In this document: positions 23,701 to 31,293 of the stretch, one piece after another
Layout: each line of letters opens with the position of its first letter
Numbering within the stretch: the first letter of the stretch is position 1
Virus record (IMG/VR): IMGVR_UViG_3300037882_002669
Coordinates: 1 to 48,391 of that record
DNA from: a virus
DNA: 48,391 bases
Direction: 5' to 3' (one strand)
Translations under genes and position numbers: made by a program
Notes under the pieces: model-generated
The model's database searches: none
Seen by the model: only the letters and a program-made list of their open reading frames with translations
What the model was told of the DNA's origin: nothing

Positions 23701-25139
23701 AAACCGACCACGAGGGCGGCGATAGCCGAGCCTCCCGCAAGGATTGCTGGTAGCGCCGCTAATATGGCCGCACCAGCGCCCGGAAAGAGCTGAAACACCT
23801 GCCCGCCCTGTTGAGCAAATGCCTGCATCACCGACGTACCGCTGGCGATCTGCGTAAAGAAGTCGTTCACTTGGTAGGACAAGTTCTGCAGCTCATACGG
23901 CTTCAAGCCCAAGAAACCGCCACTGCCTTGAGAACCGACTTTTTGTTGAAGCGCGTTTTGCGTTGTTGCGACCCTCTGAGCCGAATGCGCTAATTGCGTT
24001 TGTGCCGCTGCTAGCGACTGGGTAGACACGCCCGCTTGTTGCATCTTAGCTCGAAGGCTTTCAAGGGCGGTGGCCTGTCTCAGCTCTTCTGTCGTAGCCG
24101 CTGCGTGTGCGGCTTCTGCGCGTCGCAATTCGGTGGTCATCTGCGCTGTAGGATCATCTGCGCGAGCAAGTGCGTCAGCTAGGGATATCACAGAGGCCTT
24201 GTGCCTGTCCGTGGCCATCGTGGCCTGCACTGTAGCTTGTTCCTGCGCAAAGAAGTCCTCAGCAAGGCGTGCTTTGTTCGTGAGCGCTTGGCCCGCTTCA
24301 TTGACCCGCGCAAGGGCCTCCGCATACCGACCGAGAGCCAAAGACGCAGTCTCCGCTGTCTGCGCTGCTCGATCAAGTTCCTCGTCTATCCCGGCAAGGG
24401 ATGTTCGAGCCCCCGCTGATGGGGACACCGTGCCTGTTATGGCAGTAGACAGTGATCGGTTGGTTGGCGCGCGCGGGTCGCCTACGAGAGCCCGGGCATT
24501 TAGCGCGCCCTCCTTGGCTTGTGCCGCCAATATCTGCGCGGATGCGCGAGCGGCCTCTTGCCCCGCCCGTCGTTGCGCTTCCGCGTACTGGTCCACGCTC
24601 ACCGCCGCTTTATGAAACGTATCCTCGACCTTCAGGGCTTGCGCGTTCAGGCTCTCCATGCCGTCTTTGCTTCGGCTGGTCGAAACTCCTATAGCCTCCA
24701 AGGCTTTGGCGGTTCGCTCATACGCGACCTCGGCGCGGCTCTCGTCTCTGATGACAACCTCAAGGGCTTTCTTGGCGTCAGTGATTTGCTTATTGTACTT
24801 GCTCGCCCCCGTGGTGGCTGCAGTCTGCTTCGCAATAAGGGCGTCTAGTGCGGCTTTTTGATTGTTGACCGCTGCCCGCTGTGCCTCAAGGGCCTCTTTC
24901 TGCCGGTCAAAGGTGACTATTAGTCCTTGATCTTTCGCTATGGTCTGAGACAGCTTACGCAATTCAACCAAGGCTGCGCGCAAAGCATCCACCCCACCTA
25001 CGCCTTGTCTCGCACTTGCGGCCTGGTCGTCTACCTTTTTCTCTAGGCCCTCTAGCGCTGTACCTACATCCGCGATTGTCTTGGTCGCGTAATCTTGGCC
25101 GCGCAAAATCAGATCGAAGGTGCGTTTATTGTCGCTCAC
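20760..25139 (-). CDS. H: Tail tape measure protein (H-like)
   Basis: This protein of 1459 residues is rich in alanine and charged helices. The central segment LSYQVNDFFTQIASGTSVMQ and FAQQGGQVFQLF is the lambda-type tape-measure signature, followed by a hydrophobic stretch (AAILAALPAILAGGSAIAAL) that may enter the host membrane. A charged helix has near repeats (KRERAKEARDA, KRERAKEAREA). Length predicts a tail of roughly 200 nm by the usual rule, an inference. The start is GTG at 25139, overlapping the end of the GT frame as GTGA. Confidence 0.92.
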   Translation of the reverse strand: MSDNKRTFDLILRGQDYATKTIADVGTALEGLEKKVDDQAASARQGVGGVDALRAALVELRKLSQTIAKDQGLIVTFDRQKEALEAQRAAVNNQKAALDALIAKQTAATTGASKYNKQITDAKKALEVVIRDESRAEVAYERTAKALEAIGVSTSRSKDGMESLNAQALKVEDTFHKAAVSVDQYAEAQRRAGQEAARASAQILAAQAKEGALNARALVGDPRAPTNRSLSTAITGTVSPSAGARTSLAGIDEELDRAAQTAETASLALGRYAEALARVNEAGQALTNKARLAEDFFAQEQATVQATMATDRHKASVISLADALARADDPTAQMTTELRRAEAAHAAATTEELRQATALESLRAKMQQAGVSTQSLAAAQTQLAHSAQRVATTQNALQQKVGSQGSGGFLGLKPYELQNLSYQVNDFFTQIASGTSVMQAFAQQGGQVFQLFPGAGAAILAALPAILAGGSAIAALVVGFNQLTEQDKAAKAFSGRLAVMADGAAYSAEALGELQDELGFVGVKSKEAGELLGLFVQKGVRPDLLDDFAASAKNLADALGVDLKEAVGLVAEGFTGGEDAVLALDDKLNFLSDSQRQTVRDMYATGDATGAANLAFEIFKDNVADGADKARGPWKEAFQALGGAIESLAQELALAVSDALNLEGAMDGLTDTLEGAARALRVYAYERGRGQAVSAERFATDVAETGVLVKAEEELARLRARRRAGEAGSRPAAQGFEFSTNAKETLDQRIARLTGTVATITTRLFADRDAALATSGGALALDRTTSSDERRAEADRKERERASKLAVAKTERERKRLLAAQKRERAKEARDAKRERAKEAREAAQAVREAARNARAYEVSQDRAGSNLASVLGLVGRDDQESLPARLDAVKGQFAKFYNDLDDLKEKAAKAGIARANIRVDGATLGEVEDRLDKAQKVLQRRATVDFYDDLASTAKKARDEQLTLVNQLLDAAIIDPEEAFKRSREVIERAAAGIREGLQKKLDAQTPLGLDLLDQLSLAEEALAAARARDLAARQAAARAEAARAPRGAEVVTVTATDPSKFLALQAAVESARTALQSFEQQRQRTVTALETADSEAKTQLREANLRSLAKLQEDLTAAEDRRARAVARIQEQVEEGQISEFEGNKRITETYIAARPAIEAYLSRMRSLVDTLVAVGAIGPAAAEQLRASLEQASKAAEATDANMKRVADTITNGLSAGVDKGLDAFIVKLGEVMDGTATLGDLWKSVGDTILSTISDILIDLAKFILKAAIMNQLMKIPALKKIIDAANGNTAGGLKEASTALTAAAAPWAVVVSGLLAAASALKVAAASSGGGGGGRGALSALFGAGKAFLGVNHSGGLGSDMSRTRAVSFSGLDATEMLKVVRKDEEVLTTDDPRHVANQGFAASAPQADNRYTVTNILDTETLVRQGISSRGGVDGLLTVIQKNKGAVKAALGM

Positions 25140-25818
25140 TTGCTCAGACCCTTTATGACCTTATCCACGAAATTCTTACGAGGCTGTATGACATCAGCCG
25201 CGACGGCGATCAAGAGGCTGGAGGATTCAGAGTAAAGAACTGCCCGCGCACGGCGTATGCGACCCTTTATGGTAACTATTGTGCTGGGCGCCATGCGTTC
25301 TGGCTCTGAGTAGCCTGAAAGACGCAGGAGCGCTACGTCATCGTGCAGGCGCCCCAGCCAATAGCACCATTCGTCGTAGTCTAGCTCTCGCTTGTCAGCG
25401 ACGGCGGTGGCGCTAGAGCCTGACCCACCGTCGCTAGGAGGTTTTTTATTGTGCCTGAATCGTGAATGGTCATCGCTAGGACTGCGGCAAGGGCCTCTAC
25501 CTGAACCACGGCGGGCAGCTTTGCTGCGCCTTCTCGGGCTTCGGGCACGTCGTCACTGGCTGTCACGATGACCGCAGCAGTCATAACTACGAGCTCAGTA
25601 GCCACTCGATAAAGGAATTGTTCTTGGGCCTGGGGCTTCTCACCAGGCTCCATCTGGTTATACAAACGAAGCGCGCGTTCTAGCTGCGGCCGAAACTCAC
25701 CAGTTAAAAGGGTGATCTCAGCAAGGGACAACGCACGCAGGTCCAGACTTCGAGTGGCGTCGCCGCTCTGATAAGACACAGAGCGGCGAGGTGGTTCATA
25801 GTCTCGTAGCGAAGTCAT
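25136..25818 (-). CDS. GT: GT tail assembly chaperone made by -1 frameshift
   Basis: Translation of the G frame to the slippery heptamer at 25447-25441 and a -1 slip gives a 227-residue fusion: 126 residues of G followed by 101 of T. The T frame is open from the slip site to a TGA at 25138-25136, which overlaps the GTG of the tape measure. T contains KRELDYDEWCYWLGRLHDD and LRLSGYSEPERM, then a basic C-terminus. In lambda, G and GT bind the tape measure and major tail protein during assembly. The T frame has no start of its own that is used by this model. Confidence 0.85.
25381..25818 (-). CDS. G: G-like tail assembly chaperone
   Basis: This 145-residue protein in G position, between the tail tube and tape measure genes, is mainly helical, with LDLRALSLAEITLLTGEFRP, then LYNQMEPGEKPQAQEQFLYR and a long helix through VVMTAAVIVT. 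It starts at 25818, sharing a base with the tail tube stop. Most ribosomes should stop at 25381; a minority slip to make GT. Lambda G likewise precedes the tape measure. Confidence 0.8.
   Translation of the reverse strand: MTSLRDYEPPRRSVSYQSGDATRSLDLRALSLAEITLLTGEFRPQLERALRLYNQMEPGEKPQAQEQFLYRVATELVVMTAAVIVTASDDVPEAREGAAKLPAVVQVEALAAVLAMTIHDSGTIKNLLATVGQALAPPPSLTSES
25441..25447 (-). other. Canonical -1 slippery heptamer A AAA AAC
   Basis: On the minus strand the in-frame sequence GGC ACA ATA AAA AAC contains A AAA AAC in the phase required for -1 slippage (last base of ATA, then AAA, AAC). After the slip, reading continues CCT CCT AGC through a long open frame. The position, 20 codons before the zero-frame stop, is typical of lambda-like G/T genes. 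Confidence 0.9.
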
Positions 25819-26612
25819 TATGCGACAAAGCCCGTCAGCGATCCATCGCGGATTTCAAGAGGCACTGCACCCATAGTCGGGGCAAGAATCTCAAGGTTGA
25901 AGGACATCTTCATCCACTCGTCGCCCTTCATGGGGAGGTCGCCGTTGGCCGAAACTTTCACGTAAGGCATAAGAGCGTCTTTAGGCACGGTGCTACCACC
26001 ACGAGACGCGCCCTCAAAGCGGAGGCTCATGTAAAGAGTGCGCGCGATGCCCTGGGCCCGCTGAACGGTGCGAGCCGCCGATGTATAGGTGATCACCACC
26101 GCATCAAGGTCCAGCAGCGTAGCCGACGCAGGATTGAAGTACACGGTGCCCCGCGCAGCGTCTAGCGTCCAATTGCCCGCAGCAGGTACGTTGACGGCCG
26201 CCTTGGTGATCGTCACAGCCGTTACCGGACCGACGCCGCCAAGGTTGGACGCGCTCTCGCCCAGAACAACAAAGCCGCCTCGCTTGACGATGGCATTTTG
26301 GGTCACGTTGGTCTGCACGGTTTGCGCCAAAGGAGACACATCTGTGCCCATCCAAAGAGCCAATGATGAAACTGAGATGCTGTCGGTCTCAAAAGACCCG
26401 GTAAGGTCGTTCTGGATGTCAATGCTGGCGTCTTTTTGCTTGAGGCCCATGCCATCTGAATCATAGTGCGTGATCGTCTCAACTGAACGACTGATGGAGA
26501 ACGACGGCGTATTGCCCAAATAGGTGTACGCCGCTCCGGGCGTCGGGCCTGTGGCTCCTGCTAGCAGAACTTGGCCGAGCATGCGCCCCGCTTGGATGAT
26601 TTGGTCGGCCAT
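25818..26612 (-). CDS. V: Major tail tube protein (V-like)
   Basis: This 264-residue protein lies between the tail terminator and the chaperone genes. The pattern TPSFSISRSVETITHYDSDGMG, shown here in part as SFSISRSVETITHYDSDG, is characteristic of siphophage tail tube proteins. The rest is beta-rich (ITKAAVNVPAAGNWTLDAA, VYFNPASATLLDLDAVVITY). It polymerises into the tube around the tape measure. A GGAGAC element precedes the ATG at 26612. Confidence 0.85.
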   Translation of the reverse strand: MADQIIQAGRMLGQVLLAGATGPTPGAAYTYLGNTPSFSISRSVETITHYDSDGMGLKQKDASIDIQNDLTGSFETDSISVSSLALWMGTDVSPLAQTVQTNVTQNAIVKRGGFVVLGESASNLGGVGPVTAVTITKAAVNVPAAGNWTLDAARGTVYFNPASATLLDLDAVVITYTSAARTVQRAQGIARTLYMSLRFEGASRGGSTVPKDALMPYVKVSANGDLPMKGDEWMKMSFNLEILAPTMGAVPLEIRDGSLTGFVA

Positions 26613-26621
26613 GTTGGTCTC

Positions 26622-27161
26622 CTACGGCATGAAAGGTTGAAAAGGGTCTATAGCGATGGTCACTAAAACTGGCAAGTAGAAACATGCGCCGTCTATGACC
26701 GCTCGCTCGGGCGATATTACTAAGGGCAGCGTGGTCTCGATACTTGTAATTCTGTCTGGCATTCCCAACATAAACTCGGTTGGATACGTCGGTGCTCCCG
26801 AGTTGTTATCGATTTGCAAAGCGCGACCCAACTGCTGCAGGACCGTCGCTTGAAGCAAATACGCCTCTTCGGTCTCAATCTCCGCTTCTAGGTTGCGCGG
26901 AGCAAAGCCCGACACATAATACAACTTGTTAAACAACCCTATCGCCCCCGCCTGCGCCGTACTTGCAATGTCCTGCTCCGGTGCCTCAGTCACGGTGATG
27001 CACGGCACTGAGTGGGTCTTTTGGCTTATCTGAGACCGACCAACGTGAACTCGATCCGTCATAGAAAAAGTCTGGCCTAGTTTAGTGGACGTGTGCTGAA
27101 TGGGGCGCAACGCGTCCGCCAGCCTTTTGATCACATACTGTAAGACTGGTTCGCCGCTCAT
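26622..27161 (-). CDS. U: Tail terminator-type protein (U position)
   Basis: This 179-residue protein is in lambda U position. It contains PCITVTEAPEQDI and a region with ETEEAYLLQATVLQQLGRAL, then a C-terminal beta part (PLVISPERAVIDGACFYLP). It would cap the tail tube and join it to the head connector. Sequence similarity to U is not obvious, so the call rests on gene order and size. Its start overlaps the Z-like stop. Confidence 0.65.
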   Translation of the reverse strand: MSGEPVLQYVIKRLADALRPIQHTSTKLGQTFSMTDRVHVGRSQISQKTHSVPCITVTEAPEQDIASTAQAGAIGLFNKLYYVSGFAPRNLEAEIETEEAYLLQATVLQQLGRALQIDNNSGAPTYPTEFMLGMPDRITSIETTLPLVISPERAVIDGACFYLPVLVTIAIDPFQPFMP

Positions 27162-27772
27162 GCCGTTAAAATCCGAGCTATTTGTCGATCATACTCCGCT
27201 ATCATCCCGTCGCCTACTTCGTCAAGGGCACCTACCGCCGCTGACAGAGCAAGCTGTTGGACGCTCGGCCCGTACAACAGATAAAGACGACTCTTGCCCT
27301 GCTCGCCACTTATTGCACGCGCAGTGAACTTTTTGCCGACAACATCCTCTCCCACCCCAAGGCGGATGGCCAATCCCACGTTACCCAGTTCTTGGTTTCC
27401 CACCCTCAGCCGAATCAAAAAACCGCCTCGTATTTTACGGCTCTGGCCTCGCTTAACCTGAACCGTGACCGGACCTTGCCCGACAGCCGACGCGCCGATT
27501 GAAAAGCGCGCGAGTGAGGTCGCTCTAGTTCTCGCGGTAACTCTCGCTTCAAGGTTCTCGTTAGTAGCCCGCTGTGAGACGCCAATCCTGCCCTTCACAT
27601 ACGCCTTTGAGAGATTGACTTGATCTGTCACGCTCTGGCGCATCAAGGGGGCCGCTTTTCGATCTGCACCGTAATTTAACGCTATGCGACCCGCAACCTT
27701 GGCCTCTTTGGCAAAGTGCTTCATGTCTTGGCTCAGCCGACCGGTGACACTATCGAGGGCTATACTGAACAT
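27158..27772 (-). CDS. Z: Minor tail protein Z-like
   Basis: This 204-residue protein fits the gpZ family. It has a helical N-terminus (MKHFAKEAKVAGRIALNYGA), KAYVKGRIGVSQRATNENLE, a middle with GGFLIRLRVG, and a C-terminal SRLYLLYGPSVQQLALSA. The LYGPSV segment is typical of phage minor tail Z proteins. Its position between the head-tail joining and terminator genes also fits. It overlaps the upstream gene by 13 bases and the next by four. Confidence 0.8.
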   Translation of the reverse strand: MFSIALDSVTGRLSQDMKHFAKEAKVAGRIALNYGADRKAAPLMRQSVTDQVNLSKAYVKGRIGVSQRATNENLEARVTARTRATSLARFSIGASAVGQGPVTVQVKRGQSRKIRGGFLIRLRVGNQELGNVGLAIRLGVGEDVVGKKFTARAISGEQGKSRLYLLYGPSVQQLALSAAVGALDEVGDGMIAEYDRQIARILTA

Positions 27773-28152
27773 CGAACGGCCGTAAAATATAGCAGGTCGG
27801 GCCCGTCTTCGTCGAGAGCCATGTCAAGTTCGACACATATGCCGTCGTCAGGCCAAAAGACTTTATCGCCTTGTTTGGGCACCCAACCGACAGCCTCATT
27901 CTCGCGCCTCGAAAACACAGCGCTGTCCGTGTTAGACACTAAGTCTACGTTGCCGAAATTGTCCTGACGACCTTGCCCTCGTGCCGCAGAAGCGCCTTTG
28001 CGACTAGATCGACTGTGTAGTCGCGCGCGAAGACGTGCGACCTCCGTATCCTCATAGACTTTAGTTGCCCCGCGATAAACCCAAATAGGGCGCGCCGCCG
28101 CATCATGGATACGGCGGCGCGCTTGTTCTCTGATTTCGGCGATGGCGGCCAA
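27760..28152 (-). CDS. Head-tail joining-type protein (FII position)
   Basis: This 130-residue protein lies between the FI-position gene and Z. It has a basic N-terminal helix (IREQARRRIHDAAARP), then a beta-rich part with GWVPKQGDKVFWPDDG and ELDMALDEDGPDLLYF. Gene order and size (lambda FII is 117 residues) support a head-tail completion role; clear family similarity is not visible. Confidence 0.6.
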   Translation of the reverse strand: MAAIAEIREQARRRIHDAAARPIWVYRGATKVYEDTEVARLRARLHSRSSRKGASAARGQGRQDNFGNVDLVSNTDSAVFSRRENEAVGWVPKQGDKVFWPDDGICVELDMALDEDGPDLLYFTAVRCSV

Positions 28153-28155
28153 GGG

Positions 28156-28560
28156 TTATAGCTCGTCAGATGTGGTCTTGGTCGTTTTAGCGGTTGTCTT
28201 AGCTGCTGCTTCAAGGGCCACAATGCGTTCTTCAGCCGCGATGGCGCGCGCCTCGGACGCAGATGCGTCTCTCATTGCTTGTTCAGCAAGGGCTTCTGCA
28301 TCAACTAGTTTCTTGTTGGCTTCGGCCAAATCCGCAGCGGCCCTAGCTTCGAGAGCCGCATACGCTGCATCTGATTCTGCCGATAGGCCCACTTCGGGCT
28401 CGCCCAAAACTTCTTCGGGCTTTGAAACTTCGTAACAACCTTCAGGGTAGTCTTCGATAGACGCTGTGCGAAATACCTGACCCTTTTTGATGCCAGCGAC
28501 GCTGCCATCGTTAATATCGCTAAGTGCGCGATATTGAGTCTCGTTTGCTTTATCGGTCAT
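28156..28560 (-). CDS. Coiled-coil protein in FI position
   Basis: This 134-residue protein has an N-terminal folded part (SVAGIKKGQVFRTASIEDYP) like small loading or head-associated proteins, and a long alanine-rich helix (ADLAEANKKLVDAEALAEQA) that would form a coiled coil, ending in a Thr/Lys-rich tail. Lambda FI, in the same position, assists DNA packaging. I chose the ATG at 28560, with AAGGA nine bases upstream. It is an FI equivalent by order only. Confidence 0.55.
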   Translation of the reverse strand: MTDKANETQYRALSDINDGSVAGIKKGQVFRTASIEDYPEGCYEVSKPEEVLGEPEVGLSAESDAAYAALEARAAADLAEANKKLVDAEALAEQAMRDASASEARAIAAEERIVALEAAAKTTAKTTKTTSDEL

Positions 28561-28572
28561 GAGTTTCAATCC

Positions 28573-29634
28573 TTATACGTTAGGAGACACGACCGACGCC
28601 ACACGTAGGCGGAACGAGCCGTTAGGGTTTACGGGGACGGCCATCGGTGCCGATTGCGTCATCGTGTAGACAACAGACGGGTCTTCTTGGGTCCACATTT
28701 TTGGATACTTCCGCTCAGCCCGCATAACTGCCGCGTCCAGAATAGTACCGAAGGCTAGGTACAATTGCGGATTTGCAACCCCAACGACATCATTAGTATC
28801 GATGTACGGCTTGACTGTGCCGTCATCGTCTTCATAGTCGTTGGTGTAGACGTAGCAGTCATAGAAGCCTGCTTGAACCGAACCAACTCGGCCCATGAAC
28901 TCAACGCCCGATCCGAGCATCCCGGAAGCGCGATCCACGTTTGTATCGACCCCTCGGAACTGAGTGGACATCTGATCCTTCAAGGTCGGATCAGCCGAGA
29001 AATATGCCCACGCGGATTGACCAAAGATTACTTTCGTAACCGCAGACTTGCCAAACTGCATAACGCGGCGACGCATACGAGCAACATCAAGTACTGGAGT
29101 TGCCGTGCCTGCTGCGCTCCACAGAGCGGCGCCCGCGTTGACTACCGTCAAGCCCGCGTTGCGCTGGAAGTCCACGACGACGGTTGGGTAGTCTTCGCCC
29201 GAGATAGTGACGGACCCATCCGCGATCCCGCGACACGCCATCCAGTCGATACGACGCTCGATTGCATCGTCTTCTAGGATCAAATTGTCCAGAATTGCTA
29301 ACTCAAAGCGCTGCTCCGCTGTAAGATCGCCACCGCTGCGCTCGCCGCGACGAATCACCAAGGCTGCGTCAGGGCGAACTTCGTGCTTCGGCTTGACGTA
29401 AGCGGGCTTGATAGACGAACGCTGAGTCGTACGATTGCGCATGATGCGACCTTCGACCAAGGGCGACACAAATGGCGCTAAACGCGTGTCGAACTTTGGC
29501 AACTGGTCAAACTGAATGTTTTCCGTCGTCATCATGATAGAGCCGATAGCCATATCAGACCAGAAGCCGACAGGAGGCGATACGCGCTCGTCGTTCAAAA
29601 GCTCCAGTAACTCGGTGGTTGTCCACATATCCAT
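28573..29634 (-). CDS. E: Major capsid protein E-like
   Basis: This 353-residue protein matches the lambda gpE family in length (341) and features: an N-terminal PPVGFWSDMAIGS, a DTRLAPFVSP segment, PAYVKPKHEVRPDAA, and C-terminal ERKYPKMWTQEDPS. It forms the HK97-fold shell. The start ATG at 29634 has AAGGAA nine bases upstream. The preceding gene encodes the decoration protein, as in lambda. Confidence 0.92.
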   Translation of the reverse strand: MDMWTTTELLELLNDERVSPPVGFWSDMAIGSIMMTTENIQFDQLPKFDTRLAPFVSPLVEGRIMRNRTTQRSSIKPAYVKPKHEVRPDAALVIRRGERSGGDLTAEQRFELAILDNLILEDDAIERRIDWMACRGIADGSVTISGEDYPTVVVDFQRNAGLTVVNAGAALWSAAGTATPVLDVARMRRRVMQFGKSAVTKVIFGQSAWAYFSADPTLKDQMSTQFRGVDTNVDRASGMLGSGVEFMGRVGSVQAGFYDCYVYTNDYEDDDGTVKPYIDTNDVVGVANPQLYLAFGTILDAAVMRAERKYPKMWTQEDPSVVYTMTQSAPMAVPVNPNGSFRLRVASVVSPNV

Positions 29635-29658
29635 AGTATTAAGTTCCTTATTGCCCGA

Positions 29659-30045
29659 TTATGTGGCGGAGATTGAACCGACGAAGAACGCAGTACGGCG
29701 GCACTGCGCGCGACGCAATGCAAGAGTCGTGAGCGTGGCGTCCCATGTGAGCGCGTCGTGATTGAACTGACCGGCAATGTAGACGCTATTGCCTGTTGAA
29801 TTGGCGGCACCCGCGTAGACCATCGCACCAACAAGGTTCTGTGAACCATCAACGGCTGCTGGGTTGTGCGGGGCTAAAAGACCCGTTGCAGTGATTACGC
29901 CCACGGTACGAAGTGCGGGAATCGCTGTTGCGCCAACGGTGTATCCACCTTCAGTGAGAACATCCGCGCTACCCGAGAGCAAATTATCGACTAGGGGCCG
30001 TGTGTAGTTGGTCAAACCACCGGCTGTGACGTTTGAAGCGGCCAT
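29659..30045 (-). CDS. D: Head decoration protein (D-like)
   Basis: This 128-residue protein lies between the capsid protease and major capsid genes. Like lambda gpD it is small, beta-rich and opens with a flexible N-terminus; RTVGVITATGLLAPHNPAAVDG and GSQNLVGAMVYAG fit the family's pattern, in which a new head protein binds threefold sites after expansion. The end (ALRRAQCRRTAFFVGS) is typical. AAGGA lies nine bases before the ATG. Confidence 0.85.
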   Translation of the reverse strand: MAASNVTAGGLTNYTRPLVDNLLSGSADVLTEGGYTVGATAIPALRTVGVITATGLLAPHNPAAVDGSQNLVGAMVYAGAANSTGNSVYIAGQFNHDALTWDATLTTLALRRAQCRRTAFFVGSISAT

Positions 30046-30048
30046 GTC

Positions 30049-31293
30049 TTATGATCCTTTTTCTGAAAAGCGAAGAGCCAAAACGCGCTGTGCGCGCGAC
30101 GCTGCAACGACGGGCCTGTCTGCGCCAGGGTCTTTGTTGTCGGTTTTGTCCATTGCTGCGGTAAGTAGGTCTGGCTCTTTCGCGTCCACTACCGGCGCAG
30201 GTGCCTCAACTACCACCGTGGCTAGTGCCTTTGTCGCATCTTCAACCGACATAGCCGTGTTGTACGCAAAATGCTCAGCTAGTGCGGGCTGGCTTTTGGC
30301 TTGAGGTAGCTGCATGATAGCTGCAATGCGCGTGCGCTCTGCCTGCACAATGGCGCTGGCGTCCACCACAGGTGCTGTCGCAACTGTAACAATGTCGCCT
30401 TCTTGGGCTGCTGGTCCTGACATAAAGGTGCCTTTCTTGTTCGGCATAATTACTGGCGCGAAGCCGGTTGACGACGTGACTAACACATCAATCAAGCCTT
30501 TATCAAGTGCCTCTGCGCCTAAAAACATATTCGCTTCCGTGTCGCGTGCTGCCTGTTCGTTCAATTTGTCACCCCGACCCGCTGCAACCCCTTGAACAAA
30601 AAGGTCGTAGTGCGTCTGCGCGTGCGCGTCGTATCTCGCACGTGCCTGCTCCGTGAGGTTCTTATACGGACTGCCATCCACTTTATGCGCGCCCTTATAG
30701 ATGTGGGTGACTTCGATACCGTAAGTGTCCATCGCGGCTTCGTATGACATGTGCGTCATGATAGTGCCGATGCTGCCGACCTCAGTAGTCGTAGTTGCGA
30801 CAATGGTGCCCATTGCGCTTCCGATAAAAAACGCAGCCGAGGCCATCATGCCCTCAACCAAAGCGAAAGTAGGCTTCTGATCGCGCATAGAGCGAATCAC
30901 TGATGCAACCTCAGAGCAACCCGTTGCATGGCCACCCGGCGAGTCGATTACAAATGCCACTTGGTCGATTGACGGGTCGTCCATGGCATCAACAAAGTGC
31001 TTTTGAATCCACTGATAACCTGTAGCATATGAGCCCCACTGGCCGTAAAAACCATTTAACAAAACGCCTCTGATAGGAATGAAGGCCGTGCCGTTGATCA
31101 CCGGATACGCCCGAGATTCATCTATGCGAGCCTGAGACCCCGCCCAAGCAAATGCTTGCGCCCCGACAGCCTCTAAACCTGTATTTGGCTCGCGGGCTGC
31201 CAGCAGGGCCGCGCCCATCGTATGCGCGTGCGACGGATCAATCAGATTGATCTGAAGCGTCTCTTGCGTCGGGCTTTTTGGCTTTCTTTGCAC
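30049..31293 (-). CDS. C: S49-family capsid protease with scaffold-like C-terminus (C-like)
   Basis: In this 414-residue protein, residues 70-275 form an S49 (SppA/ClpP-like) peptidase: FVIDSPGGHATG near residues 114-125, the nucleophile S152 in MMASAAFFIGS, and K204 in GAHKVDG as probable general base. The C-terminal third is alanine/valine-rich and probably serves as the Nu3-like scaffold; an internal start for it is possible. The GTG at 31293 has GGAG seven bases upstream and overlaps the portal gene by 56 bases. It processes the portal and scaffold during head assembly. Confidence 0.88.
   Translation of the reverse strand: MQRKPKSPTQETLQINLIDPSHAHTMGAALLAAREPNTGLEAVGAQAFAWAGSQARIDESRAYPVINGTAFIPIRGVLLNGFYGQWGSYATGYQWIQKHFVDAMDDPSIDQVAFVIDSPGGHATGCSEVASVIRSMRDQKPTFALVEGMMASAAFFIGSAMGTIVATTTTEVGSIGTIMTHMSYEAAMDTYGIEVTHIYKGAHKVDGSPYKNLTEQARARYDAHAQTHYDLFVQGVAAGRGDKLNEQAARDTEANMFLGAEALDKGLIDVLVTSSTGFAPVIMPNKKGTFMSGPAAQEGDIVTVATAPVVDASAIVQAERTRIAAIMQLPQAKSQPALAEHFAYNTAMSVEDATKALATVVVEAPAPVVDAKEPDLLTAAMDKTDNKDPGADRPVVAASRAQRVLALRFSEKGS

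Noticed and set aside
20760-25139. Several plus-strand open frames of 60-180 codons opposite the tape measure gene
   Set aside because: They are antisense shadows of an alanine-rich gene, with low-complexity Ser/Arg/Ala sequence and no ribosome sites.
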